64,000 nucleotides of DNA from Lysinibacillus pakistanensis (lineage in GTDB: Bacteria; Bacillota; Bacilli; Bacillales_A; Planococcaceae), in the NCBI GenBank assembly GCA_001312325.1, contig BBDJ01000005.1, forward strand, positions 128,871-192,870, in the 5' to 3' direction. Below, piece by piece: positions 29,273 to 38,134 of this stretch. A program made the translations under genes and the position numbers. How positions within the stretch are numbered: position 1 is the stretch's first letter; each line of letters opens with the position of its first letter. The notes beneath the pieces are model-generated. The model was not told the origin of the DNA. It made no database searches and worked only from the letters and a program-made list of their open reading frames with translations.

Positions 29273-30376
29273 CTATTCTGACATAAATAAATACCAAATA
29301 ATAGCAATCGTCACTAATGATAAAATGACAGCAATTGTGACCCGAAGCGGTGAAATCGGAGCATTTCCACCTACTTGACCGGTTTGTCCGTTCACCATAA
29401 AACGGAATATTTTCTCTTTGTAACGGAACGAGGACAGCCAAATCGGTAACATTAGATATTTATATGTAATATCATCATGTGTAGTAGAAAAACGTAAACT
29501 GGATACAACGTCTGCATTTTTCTCCCAACGAATTTTAGAAGTGATTTGTGCATGTAAATGATCATGAATTTCCTTCTTCGCTTGGCCCCAGCCATCCTGT
29601 AAACCAATACTGTATCGTTCTGATAGAAAGCCAGCTACATATTCTGGTTTATAAGCTTTATTATTAAGTAGATTGAAGGGTTCTATTTTCCGCATCATAT
29701 TGCGATCATATCGAGTGGTTGCACTAATTAAATGATCATCGATAAATTCCTGATAAAAACCGCTCGTTGAATACCAGTCTGTTACAGTTTGAGTTTTTCC
29801 ATCCTTATCAGTAACTGTACGATGTTTACCATAACTTGCCGAATACCTTGAGCTTGTTTTCGTATCAAAAGTCCAATAAGGTAAATATACACCTTTAAAG
29901 GAGTCAGGCTTCGCACTTATTTTTGCCGCTCTTGGAGTAAACCATCTTCCTCTAATCCATTTTTGAAAGTTCTCACCCGCTTGCTTATCGGTAATTTCAA
30001 AAGCGCAAACGCCATTTGGTGCTAATGTATTTTTTGCACTTGCCTCCATTACCTGATTAGAGCCACAATAAGGACAACGATCAGCTACCTGTAAAGCATC
30101 ATAAATTGTTTCCGCTGCGCAAGCCTCACAGATAACTGTTTTTTTCTCAACACCCCAGTTAAAATTTCCACGTTCTTCAGCCATTGCAAAGTCCATTTCC
30201 TGGGCAACTTTTTCTTCTTCCTTTTCTGGAATTGCAATTTCAGACTCATAGCCACAATAAGGGCATGAAAGTTTTCCGCTTGCTGGATTAAATTCAATAG
30301 AGGCACTACATGATGGACACTCAGCGTCGAAATCAAGCTTTACTTGTTTAACATTTTCAGCTTCTTGTGTTGACAT
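29273..30376 (-). CDS. Zinc-ribbon membrane protein (YdjG-like)
   Basis: Intact, about 367 residues. Two N-terminal zinc ribbons, CPSCSASIEFN..CPYCG and CEACAAET..CPYCGSNQ, are followed by a beta-rich middle domain (WFTPRAAKISAKPDSFKGVY, DTKTSSRYSASYGKHRTVTD) and one C-terminal TM helix (VTIAVILSLVTIAIIWYLFM). It is tail-anchored with the ribbons in the cytoplasm. It is encoded 14 bases after an SPFH protein, as YdjG and YdjI are in the B. subtilis pspA-ydjGHI operon, where YdjG-YdjH tether YdjI to the membrane. The same role is inferred here. Confidence 0.82.
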   Translation of the reverse strand: MSTQEAENVKQVKLDFDAECPSCSASIEFNPASGKLSCPYCGYESEIAIPEKEEEKVAQEMDFAMAEERGNFNWGVEKKTVICEACAAETIYDALQVADRCPYCGSNQVMEASAKNTLAPNGVCAFEITDKQAGENFQKWIRGRWFTPRAAKISAKPDSFKGVYLPYWTFDTKTSSRYSASYGKHRTVTDKDGKTQTVTDWYSTSGFYQEFIDDHLISATTRYDRNMMRKIEPFNLLNNKAYKPEYVAGFLSERYSIGLQDGWGQAKKEIHDHLHAQITSKIRWEKNADVVSSLRFSTTHDDITYKYLMLPIWLSSFRYKEKIFRFMVNGQTGQVGGNAPISPLRVTIAVILSLVTIAIIWYLFMSE

Positions 30377-30390
30377 CACTAGTCATCCCC

Positions 30391-31725
30391 TTACTTAATG
30401 TCATTTTCATCGAAAACATCTCCACATTCAGGACAGAATTTTGGAGGATTCCCAGGATTCTCAGGCTCCCAGCCACATTTATCACAAGCATACTGCAAAG
30501 CCCCAGAAGGTTTTTTTGGTTCCACATTCACCACAGAATTTACCTTTGTTGACAGCACCACATACACATGTCCAACCCTCTTCTTGTGGCTTTGCTCCCC
30601 CACAGTTTGAACAGAATTTCCCAGTATTCTCATGACCACATGCACATGTCCATACCTCAGAAGCTGAAGTTGCTTGACCCTGTGCAGCAGCTTGTGCCAT
30701 TTGAGCTTGTTTATTCTGCTCATTCATTTGATAAAGCTGACCCGCGTTAACCCCACCAGCTTGTGCTGCCATATTCATACCCATAAAACCAGCCATTGTG
30801 CCACCCTCGTTATTTGCAGCTGCAATCATTGCTTCCGCCTGAGCACCTGTTAAATGTGCCGCTGCCATACCCGGATCACGCATCACTGCATTTCGTTGCA
30901 ATTGCTTAATCATTGCTTCATCTTCTTCAGATGCTTTTAAAGAGCTAATACCAAATGAGACAACAGCTAATCCACGAGTTGCCAGCCACTTTTCTGATAA
31001 CACTTTATTAAGAGCATCTGCTAACGCTACTGTATGTGCAGGAATTTCACTATAGCGTACTCCACTTGCGGAAATATGTGCAAAAGCTGGTTGTAACGCA
31101 GTCATTAGCTCCGTTTTCAGTTGACTATCAATGGCATCCCTTGTGTACTCACGTTCAACATTTCCACAAACATTTGTATAGAATAATAATGGATCGACAA
31201 TTTTATAAGAATATTCACCATGACAACGAATGGCAATATCAATATCCAAACCGATATTACGATCAATCACACGGAATGGAATCGGTGCTGGTGTCCCGTA
31301 TTTATTACCTACGATTTCTTTTTTTTATTAAAGTAATACACACGTTGATCCTTTGCTGGTTCACCCCCAAATGTAAATCGCTTGCCAATCTGCTTAAATG
31401 TTTCCATAATTCCTTGAGATAAATCACTGCCGTACATAATGGAAGGTTCAGTGGATGTATCGTACACATACTCTCCAGACTCTGCAGAAAATTCTACTAC
31501 CTTCCCCTGTTCAACGATCATCATACATTGTCCTTCATTAATGGCAATAATAGAACCATTGCTAATAATATTGTCGTTGCCCTTATTAGATCCGCGTTTG
31601 GAGGTACGCTTTACACCCTTTTCAACCAGCACATCCGATGAAAGAGAATCACAGTAAAAATACTCACGCCATTGATCTTCCAAGACGCCTACTAATGCGC
31701 CTACTCCTGCTTTTAATAATCCCAT
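30391..31725 (-). CDS. SPFH-domain protein with C-terminal zinc ribbons (YdjI-like, 2 frameshifts)
   Basis: ATG 31725 with AAGGTGGGAA upstream. The N-terminal half reads [40 protein letters not shown] and the SPFH/band-7 core [20 protein letters not shown]; then an Ala/Met/Gln-rich coiled stretch ([20 protein letters not shown]) and three zinc ribbons ([45 protein letters not shown]). Indels near 31320 (T7) and 30515 (T7). About 444 residues. SPFH proteins oligomerise on membranes; this type belongs to envelope-stress modules. First gene of a two-gene operon with the YdjG-like protein. Confidence 0.85.
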
Positions 31726-31848
31726 AAAATTCCCACCTTCAACATCTATATTTAAGCTTATTTTATCATTAAAAATAATCTAATCTCTATGTAGTACGCA
31801 AGATTAGACAAATTGTTTCGTATTTTTTTAAAACAACTGTAAAAACAA

Positions 31849-31890
31849 AACGAGGTTACCCAATGAATAATCATTTAGCGTAACCTCGTT
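31849..31890 (-). terminator. Terminator of the thioesterase-DUF423 operon
   Basis: An 11-bp perfect stem aacgaggttac (31849-31859) / gtaacctcgtt (31880-31890) is followed on the minus strand by TTTTGTTTTT, directly after the DUF423 stop. Confidence 0.85.
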
Positions 31891-31898
31891 ATTAATGA

Positions 31899-32273
31899 TT
31901 ATGAAAGCGCAGCAATAGCTACAAGAACCCAAGCAATGATAAATAGCAGTCCTCCAATTGGCGTAATTGCACCTAGCTTTTTAACACCTGTTAAGGCTAA
32001 TACATATAAACTGCCAGAGAAAAACACAATACCAGCGAACATTAAGTAGCCTGCCCAAGAAAGTATACTAGAAGCACCTAAAAGGGCATCACTCGATAAA
32101 ATACCAAGACCTAGAATGCCTAATGAGTGGTACATATGATATTGCACAGCAGTTTCCCAAATTGCCGCATAGTATGGAGACGAAAACTTATCCTTTAGAG
32201 CATGGGCTCCAAAGGCACCAAGGACAACACCAAGTCCAGCCAAGATAGCTCCTAAAGCAAGTAAAATTTCCAT
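31899..32273 (-). CDS. DUF423 family membrane protein
   Basis: Intact, 124 residues with four TM helices. The conserved opening ILAGLGVVLGAFGAHALKDK, then ETAVQYHMYHSLGIL and VKKLGAITPIGGLLFIIAWV are diagnostic for DUF423 (YwdK/YgdD type). It lies 11 bases after the thioesterase gene. Function unknown in the family. Confidence 0.95.
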   Translation of the reverse strand: MEILLALGAILAGLGVVLGAFGAHALKDKFSSPYYAAIWETAVQYHMYHSLGILGLGILSSDALLGASSILSWAGYLMFAGIVFFSGSLYVLALTGVKKLGAITPIGGLLFIIAWVLVAIAALS

Positions 32274-32284
32274 ATCTCGTTCTC

Positions 32285-32710
32285 CTATTTCGCCTCACGA
32301 GCGATTTCTTTATATTTCGCATCCCATGCTGGATCAATTTTACTTAAAGACACAGGACGTAATGTATCTTTATGTGCAAGTATATGTACGGACTGTGCTG
32401 TCGCTGCAATCGTGCCGTCTTCATGTAAAATTTCATAGCCATATGTCGTACGCAGACGGTCATGCTTTTCAACCCATGTTCGTACAGTAGCTACTTGACC
32501 ATAGTGCATCGCAGCCTTATAAGAAATGGATAAATCCATAACAGGAGACACATACCCGTCCTTTTCTAATGCTGCATACTCAAAGCCAGCATCACTAACA
32601 AGCTGTGTACGTCCAATTTCCATCCAAATGATGTAGTTTGCATGGTACACCACGCCCATTTGGTCTGTCTCAGCATAACGGATTTCAATTTGTTTTTCAC
32701 TTACAAACAT
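32285..32710 (-). CDS. Acyl-CoA thioesterase, YbgC/4HBT hot-dog fold
   Basis: Intact. ATG 32710 is preferred (GAGGTG 6 bases upstream), 141 residues. The active-site segment RYAETDQMGVVYHANYIIWM contains the catalytic Asp of 4-hydroxybenzoyl-CoA thioesterases, and SYKAAMHYGQVATVRTWV follows. It hydrolyses short or medium acyl-CoA thioesters in the cytoplasm. Operon with DUF423. Confidence 0.93.
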   Translation of the reverse strand: MFVSEKQIEIRYAETDQMGVVYHANYIIWMEIGRTQLVSDAGFEYAALEKDGYVSPVMDLSISYKAAMHYGQVATVRTWVEKHDRLRTTYGYEILHEDGTIAATAQSVHILAHKDTLRPVSLSKIDPAWDAKYKEIAREAK

Positions 32711-33130
32711 TTTCTTCACCTCGTCCTACATTATAGCGTAAAAATATTGATTTGGTGGGTTTTTGCTCTAGGAATAATGGGAGGGCAAAAAAAATGAGAA
32801 GTGTTCTTTTGATATTTAATTAAAAAAACGAGTTTTTGAAAATAAATAACTTAAATCCATATAAACTCGTATTAACTCTTTTAATTGGGGTAATTTCTGG
32901 GATACCAATTAAGATCCTTTATTAAACAAGTGACGAGCAGGTGCAATTTATATTAAAAAAAGTCTACGATCACTAATTAATATTGATTGTAAAATTTTGA
33001 AACCTACAGAAAACAAAAGGAAAAAAATGACCTATATTTAAAACAAATACCAAGTATAAATTATTTTGGATTTTAACCGATGTATATTAAGAGCGTAAAA
33101 GCTATTTATAGTAAATGAAGGGGCGATATT
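32711..33130. other. Gene-free, AT-rich stretch
   Basis: I see no gene, stable hairpin or repeat here apart from the AAGGGGCG ribosome site of the gene at 33131. Confidence 0.5.
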
Positions 33131-33855
33131 ATGAAAGTGAGTTTGAATAGTTCATCGGTTGATAGCGGGTTGCAAAAATGCAATATCGGCATGTTTAACA
33201 AAAGCAATAAAGGCTCTATTAACACAAATGCAAGTACGAAAAATAGCGCAGCAGTTATTTTTAGCCGTTCACCTTTTAGTCCGAACGTGTCTAACGATAC
33301 ATTAAAAGATTTTTCGAATGACTTAGCTCGATTAAAGTTAAGCTTAAAAAAATAATTCCGATAGCAATTCTGATAACGAATTATTAGGCGAGTTTTTGAC
33401 AAAAATTGAACAATATAAGGAAAAAGGCATATTTGACGGACAGGCAGACGATAACAACACCAACCAGATTTTTCAGAACAGTGTTTTAGATTTGGTTGAT
33501 GAATTTCGTGCTAAAGCCATAAATGAAGAGGCTCAAAATTATTTTAAGGAAAAGAATGCAAGAGCTGATATGGCAATGTTTCTTATCAGGGGTTTAGGCA
33601 TAACAAGTGGGGAGGTTCATGTTTCTGAGGAGGGCATTTCTCGAATGATGAAGTTATACGAGGAAAAGTTAAAAGACGGTACGTTAAATTCTGATAATGC
33701 TGAAATACTCGATATGGACGCTTTTAATAAATATCGTGAAAAAAATAGCAAGGATATTGAAGAAGCAATCAAAGAGCGTGAGGCATACAGCTTATTATTA
33801 AAAAAAACTTGACGCATTTAAAAATTCTTTAGTCCAGTATTTCGAAGGGAAATAA
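33131..33855 (+). CDS. Unknown helical protein, about 241 residues (2 frameshifts)
   Basis: ATG 33131 (AAGGGGCG upstream). The N-terminus is Ser/Asn-rich without a signal peptide (MKVSLNSSSVDSGLQ, SNKGSINTNASTKNSAAVIF), and the rest is charged and helical (VLDLVDEFRAKAINEEAQNY, EILDMDAFNKYREKNSKDIE). Indels in A-runs near 33348 and 33803; correction gives the end LDAFKNSLVQYFEGK. The opening recalls secreted or flagellum-related Firmicute proteins of unknown function. Own terminator at 33871. Confidence 0.65.
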
Positions 33856-33870
33856 CAAACTGCAATAGAT

Positions 33871-33920
33871 AATCCCAAACATTTAAGAAGTTTTTAATCT
33901 CAAATAGTTTGGGATTTTTG
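33871..33920 (+). terminator. Terminator of the unknown gene at 33131
   Basis: A perfect 10-bp stem aatcccaaac (33871-33880) / gtttgggatt (33907-33916) with a 26-base loop and T-rich tail. Confidence 0.75.
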
Positions 33921-33974
33921 AATTTGTTATGGAAATTTCAAGTCTGTATATTGAAAGAACACCGTCATTAACAG

Positions 33975-34140
33975 AAAATGCGCCATAAGAATCAATTTTT
34001 TTTGCATTTAAAAGATGAAACAACTATAGAAAAATGTGAAACATTAGAAGATTATATGATGTATTACAACCATTATCGAGGACAATGGAATTTGAAAACC
34101 TACCGCCTCAACACCTGCATCAAACTCCGCATTTTTTAAA
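33975..34140 (+). mobile_element. Remnant of an IS3-family transposase (OrfB 3' end)
   Basis: The plus strand reads LHLKDETTIEKCETLEDYMM and YYNHYRGQWNLK, the C-terminus of IS3/IS150 integrases (FFGHLKDE...YY.N.R.Q..L), with disrupted pieces of the usual ending after it. No catalytic domain, inverted repeats or target duplication are present. It marks a past insertion in this accessory stretch. Confidence 0.7.
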
Positions 34141-34192
34141 TTGATTACCTGTCCATTGTTTAATTGTACTTGATAATTCATAGTTCTCTTTA

Positions 34193-34591
34193 TTATGCTT
34201 TAATTTTTATAAATCCTACTTGACCACTTTCTGTGCGAACATAAAGCCGGTCACCACAAGCACCATTCCAATCTAATCGCATTCCACTTGTATTGGTTAA
34301 TAATACTGAGCGACCATCTATAAATAAGTAACCAGCTGGAACACTTACACCGTTTATAGCACTTAAAACGATAGAATCATCTATATCTCCTCTGATAGTC
34401 ATACCTTTTGCTGAGTCTCCAAAAATAATCTCGTATTCGCCATCAAATCTATCCCCTATTGTTAAATAGTTTCCTACCTTAATATTGTCTTTTACTTGGA
34501 TAGTAGCAGCACCAGAAATAGAACCACTAACCATTACTGCACCATTAAGATTTATCTTATCAGCATTAATTGTCTCTGTAACAGTAAGCAA
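34193..34591 (-). CDS. Unknown beta-rich protein, 132 residues
   Basis: Intact with TTG 34591 behind AAGGTGG. The sequence alternates short strands and Gly/Asp turns (TINADKINLNGAVMVSGSIS, GDIDDSIVLSAINGVSVPAG) and ends RLYVRTESGQVGFIKIKA. There is no signal peptide. The pattern suggests a beta-solenoid or phage tail/fibre-like domain, which is inference only. Located next to transposase remnants. Confidence 0.6.
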   Translation of the reverse strand: MLTVTETINADKINLNGAVMVSGSISGAATIQVKDNIKVGNYLTIGDRFDGEYEIIFGDSAKGMTIRGDIDDSIVLSAINGVSVPAGYLFIDGRSVLLTNTSGMRLDWNGACGDRLYVRTESGQVGFIKIKA

Positions 34592-34618
34592 ACAACCACC
34601 TTCTTTCTAATAAAAATA

Positions 34619-34640
34619 CGTCACTCAAAAACGAGTAACG
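34619..34640 (-). terminator. Terminator of the HxlR gene
   Basis: cgtcactc (34619-34626) / gagtaacg (34633-34640), one mismatch, followed by tatttttatt on the minus strand. It lies 53 bases after the HxlR stop and before the next minus-strand start. Confidence 0.55.
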
Positions 34641-34692
34641 TTACTGAACAATATGGAACGTTTATTTTTTACATCAACTATAAAGAAGGTAC

Positions 34693-35033
34693 TTAATTAT
34701 TGGAGTTTTTTTCTCCCCACTCACATAACTGTTCCAAAACAGGTAGTAGAGTTTTTGCTTTATCTGTGAGACTGTACTCAACTTTAGGAGGAATTTTGGG
34801 ATACTCTTTTCCGATTAACCATCTCATCTGCTTCCAATTCTTTAAGTTGTGAACTTATTTTTTTTAAAGGTAATAGCTCCTATTTTCCTTTTCAAATCAT
34901 TAAACCGAACTGTTTGATTTTCTGCAAGAATATAAATAATAAGAATTTTCCATTTACCACCAATCACTGACAATGTATATCCAAAAGGCGTTTCTTGAAT
35001 ATTCCCCTTCTCTTTATAGTCAGCCAGCCCCAT
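34693..35033 (-). CDS. HxlR-family transcriptional regulator (1 frameshift)
   Basis: ATG 35033 (MGLADYKEKGNIQETPFGYT) follows AAAGGATAG and fits the usual HxlR length; the open frame continues upstream into another gene. LSVIGGKWKILIIYILAENQ and RFNDLKRKIGAITFKKISSQLKELE form the winged helix, then the T8 run near 34858 breaks the frame; correction gives YPKIPPKVEYSLTDKAKTLL and LEQLCEWGEKNSNN to 34693. About 113 residues. HxlR proteins sense thiol or aldehyde stress. Target unknown. Confidence 0.82.
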
Positions 35034-35238
35034 ATTTACACTATCCTTTCTGGTAGTACCTTTCAAAAATGTGCGTGCTATTTTTTTTGCATCTTCCACT
35101 TTATCTCCACTATTCTTTGTTAATAGCTCAATAATTTTTTTTATTTTGTTCAACTTGAATATTACTATTTAAAGCAATAATTCTTAACCATCTAAATAAT
35201 AATGCTATTAAAATTATTAGTAAAAGTAAAAACAACAT
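35034..35238 (-). CDS. Small membrane-anchored protein, end uncertain
   Basis: ATG 35238 opens one TM helix (MLFLLLLIILIALLFRWLRI) and then, after an indel in A8 near 35143, a charged part KKIIELLTKNSGDKVEDAKK and FLKGTTRKDSV. As sequenced, the corrected frame runs straight into the HxlR gene. Two overlapping genes whose frames were joined by an indel are more likely than a membrane-bound HxlR protein. Confidence 0.45.
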
Positions 35239-35321
35239 TTATCTACCACTCTCCCTGCATTAAATATCGTCGAAATTTTCAAAGGAAAGGATACTATACC
35301 AATTTAAAATAAAATAAACGC

Positions 35322-35362
35322 AAAAAGATCAGGCACTCATTTTAGTGAGTCCTGATCTTTTA
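35322..35362. terminator. Hairpin terminator, bidirectional
   Basis: aaagatcagg (35324-35333) / cctgatcttt (35351-35360) extended by actca/tgagt; A-run before and T-run after. It can serve the exported-protein gene on the minus strand. Confidence 0.6.
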
Positions 35363-35473
35363 TAGGTAAGTACCAAATCCCTCATATCTTCTAATGAACT
35401 GACTATTGTGAGACAAACGTAATTAGAAGTCTTTTTCATACTTAATCAGAATTTATATACTCTATCACTATTT

Positions 35474-35797
35474 TTATGGTGTATACTCATACATCCATCC
35501 TGTATAATAGTACCCCCATTTATCTTTAGACTGATAATATAAAGTTCCTCGATAGTGTTTACCCATAGTAATCATAGTATATTCATATGTTTCACCCGCA
35601 TAGTACGGTATAACTGTAAAATGCATTCTTGGGTTCGTACTAGTAGAAGTTAATAGTTTTGTTTCTTGTCCTGTTGAATAGTTAATAGTTTCTGTAGAAA
35701 CAGTGGAATTAACTTCTTGTGCTGATGAGCTTAATGCTCCTGGAAAAATTAACGTACCACAAACAACTAAACCAGCAACTATTTTAGATATTTTCAC
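35474..35797 (-). CDS. Small secreted protein, 107 residues
   Basis: Intact, GTG 35797 behind AAAAGGAG. A signal peptide (MKISKIVAGLVVCGTLIFPG ALSSSA) precedes a probable cut at SSA/QE. The mature part is Thr/Ser- then Tyr-rich (HFTVIPYYAGETYEYTMITM, TLYYQSKDKWGYYYTGWMYE), a repetitive beta pattern. No family recognised; extracellular by prediction. Confidence 0.65.
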   Translation of the reverse strand: MKISKIVAGLVVCGTLIFPGALSSSAQEVNSTVSTETINYSTGQETKLLTSTSTNPRMHFTVIPYYAGETYEYTMITMGKHYRGTLYYQSKDKWGYYYTGWMYEYTP

Positions 35798-35881
35798 AAC
35801 TTGTACTCCTTTTATTTTTATAATTTCAATTTAACTGTATAAATGCCATAGCATTATCACTTATCTCGCGAGTTAACTAAA

Positions 35882-35946
35882 GTCTATCAATATCAATGCC
35901 GATGTTACAATGGTGAGTTTCCGAAATCTCATTTTCGGTCACCACC
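35882..35946. repeat. Dispersed repeat with CCGAAA hairpin, copy 1
   Basis: This 65-base segment aligns with 41496-41560: g.ctatcaata, at.ccga, gtg..tttccgaaa and tttcgg.cacc are shared in order. Each copy carries a perfect hairpin ccgaaa/tttcgg with a different loop. Intergenic in both places. Confidence 0.45.
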
Positions 35947-36234
35947 TTTTTCAACGCAATTTTACTTGTTTTTTTTACCTTATACCGCCAAATTACGCCA
36001 CGTACAACGCCATTTTTTTTGGCGTCCAAATATTTTTTTAAATGCCATAAGATACATTTTTAGTGAACTTTTTTTGTTAAAATACCTGATTATTTTACTT
36101 CATTTCATCATAATTTACAAAAAAACCCAATTTATGTATTATTATTTTTAAAAAAACAGCTTGGCTAAAAATATTAGCTTTGATGACCTTTATATATGAT
36201 TATTTACCACGTATTTGCTGAATCAAGTTACAAA

Positions 36235-36690
36235 CCCCATTAAACAGCAGCCGTCATTGTACTATTCTGTAAATCCATCATATGCGATGACTGAATAATG
36301 CTTTTAAACGCCTGTGCAATAAAGTTTTCTGTTTCAGTTTTCATAACTGGTGAACCAAGATTCCATATTTGAGTCAATTTAATTTCCTACTTTTTATTTC
36401 TATGATTAGTTATACTGCAGGAGTCTCCTAATTTGCTTTAACCTCAAAGTGTGACCAAACAATATTACCTTTCCTAGATCATCTCCATGTAATACGTAGC
36501 TTTTTAGCTATAGCACCGAAACTATTTAAAGTATTAACATTATTAAAAATTGAGGTGAACCAACAGCAATATCCCAAGCTTATTGTAATTTGTGATTGCT
36601 GTTTAATGTCCAAGTAACAATTTGCCCTAATCTAGTACGACCTTGAGAGAAATAAGAAATTTTGTCACATTCATGTAATTGGATTAGCTA
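36235..36690 (-). pseudogene. Decayed paralogue of the M15 peptidase gene at 39020
   Basis: Blocks of the intact gene recur here in the same order and spacing: gcaataaa.ttttctgtttcagttttcat, ccaacagcaatatcccaagc and gtccaagtaacaatttg, with many substitutions and deletions between. All frames are interrupted. This is old duplication followed by decay, not a sequencing slip. Confidence 0.7.
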
Positions 36691-36796
36691 AAAAGGCTGC
36701 AACTAACCTTTGGAGCTGCAGCCCATGCCATTGTAGCTACTCTACATTAATTAAACTTGAATGTAATCCATCACCTGACATTGACTGCATCAAAGA

Positions 36797-36828
36797 AAAA
36801 CCAGAATGGAGAAATCCATTCTGGTTTT
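36797..36828. terminator. Strong terminator after the RidA gene
   Basis: A perfect 13-bp stem aaaaccagaatgg (36797-36809) / ccattctggtttt (36816-36828) with loop agaaat. T-run on both strands. Confidence 0.85.
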
Positions 36829-36873
36829 AAAACTTTTCAAAATCTTATTGGAGGTTTTTATCGATTTTTCACT

Positions 36874-37267
36874 TTATTTAGCAGCCCATATATCGATTTC
36901 TATTTTAATATCAGGTAAACCAAGTGCCGACACGTAGGCAATGGTCATTGAGGGATAAGAATCACCAAACATAGTATCCCATTTGTGATCGAAATAATCC
37001 CAATCTATTTCCTCTGTTGCCCAAATGTTTGCCTTCACAACCTGTGTGGCATCCATTCCCTCTGACGCTAAAATAATTTCGATATTTTTTTAGTGTATTT
37101 GTGATTTGTTCATGTATAGTTTTTGGTAATTGATCATCATGTCCTACACCGATTTGTCCAGAAAATGCATACATTGTTGCATCTTTAGGAATGATTGTTA
37201 TATGGCTATATTTCCCAACAGGATTTGGCACCTGTATTGGATTTTTTCGAACTAATTTTGATTTCAT
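36874..37267 (-). CDS. RidA family protein (1 frameshift)
   Basis: ATG 37267 follows AAAGGAG. The sequence has the Rid pattern IPKDATMYAFSGQIGVG, TLKN after correction, ILASEGMDATQVVKANIWAT and SMTIAYVSALGLPDIKIEID. The A8/T8 run near 37086 breaks the frame. The Arg that defines imine deaminase activity in RidA (usually RxxxxVxxLp) is not evident, so this may be a Rid subgroup without that activity. About 131 residues, soluble. Confidence 0.82.
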
Positions 37268-37281
37268 TGATATAATCTCCT

Positions 37282-37404
37282 TTAGGTTGTTATTTTTCTA
37301 AAAAAAGGGCAGACTTCCCCCTTGAATATCAATTTTAGAAAAAAAACAGCAGTGGAGAACCCCATACCCATACTTAAAAAAAACGAATAGATCTTTTTTT
37401 TCAT
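37282..37404 (-). CDS. Small exported peptide, possible signalling-peptide precursor
   Basis: ATG 37404 is preceded by a very strong AAAGGAGGAG. It encodes MKKKIYSFFLSMGMGFSTAV, a Lys-led hydrophobic export signal. As sequenced it ends FKGEVCPFFRKITT; with one extra T in T8 near 37338 it would end SKIDIQGGSLPFF at 37298. The second ending looks like the mature region of PapR-type pheromones (LPFEF), and the overall plan matches 35-48-residue RRNPP peptides. No receptor gene adjoins it. Confidence 0.45.
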   Translation of the reverse strand: MKKKIYSFFLSMGMGFSTAVFFLKLIFKGEVCPFFRKITT

Positions 37405-37665
37405 GAGAATTCTCCTCCTTTACCTAAAGTTACTTTTATTTTACCATTTCTAGCCTAGGTAATCAAATAAACTATATATTTCATAATTATATTATTTCAC
37501 TTACTATTATGTTAGTTTGGTGATTTACTTTCATTTCTTTATAGAGGTTACTTATTAACTAAAATCACCCATAAAGTGGTCTTTAACATATTTTTATACT
37601 ACCGATTCACTTTTTCCTAGAATACGCTATCTTAATACTTTAATCAAAGCTCCCAGTTTCTTGAT

Positions 37666-37788
37666 TTCCACCATGGTTGGTACATTTTTTTCCTGGGCTT
37701 AGGCATGGAGGCTAATGTAAAACATCCTCAGGTTGTACGTGAACAAATAAAAAGCAAGCTACAGAAACTAATCAAACAATACAAATGA
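37666..37788 (+). pseudogene. C-terminal gene fragment
   Basis: One frame reads FHHGWYIFFLGLGMEANVKH and then PQVVREQIKSKLQKLIKQYK before a stop at 37788, with no start or upstream domain. It is coherent protein sequence, so probably the tail of a lost gene. Family not recognised. The rest of 37405-37840 holds nothing else I can name. Confidence 0.35.
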
Positions 37789-37840
37789 AGATTAGAATAA
37801 TTTGAAATCTAGTTAAGAGCTATAAAAACCAGGTATTTTG

Positions 37841-38041
37841 TTAAGTGCGTGGTGTCTTTTCATCCCTTCCTTCTGCCCCATTGCTTACATGAGTTTTTTT
37901 ATTATCAATTATAATAGAATTTTCCCAAATAATGTTGAACTTATGATCTTCATAAAGAATAGTCAGGTCATTCTGTTTTTTTTCAACATTACTTTGTACT
38001 GTTTGATTTTCAGTAGTAACTTTTATCATATATTTCTTCAT
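37841..38041 (-). CDS. Possible small hypothetical protein, 66 residues
   Basis: ATG 38041 opens MKKYMIKVTTENQTVQSNVE and a charged body to NGAEGRDEKTPRT. Beta-strand-like, soluble. The ribosome site is poor (GGGATG too far upstream). No family recognised. Confidence 0.3.
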   Translation of the reverse strand: MKKYMIKVTTENQTVQSNVEKKQNDLTILYEDHKFNIIWENSIIIDNKKTHVSNGAEGRDEKTPRT

Positions 38042-38108
38042 TCAAGTATGTTTTTACATCCCTTAAAAGATTTGAATTGTCCGTATATTATGCCTACACT
38101 AGCAACAG

Positions 38109-38134
38109 AAAAAGCACCCATTAGAGTGCTTTTT
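38109..38134 (-). terminator. Terminator of the lipoprotein gene
   Basis: aaaaagcac (38109-38117) / gtgcttttt (38126-38134), directly at the stop codon, with a T-run on the minus strand. Confidence 0.7.

Noticed and set aside
29145..29441. Upstream extension of the ORF ending at 28971
   Set aside because: It overlaps the intact zinc-ribbon protein gene in another frame; only the part from 29144 might be separate.
36874..37404. RidA and the small peptide read as one gene
   Set aside because: RidA has its own AAAGGAG site and ATG at 37267, and the peptide ends before or at that site.
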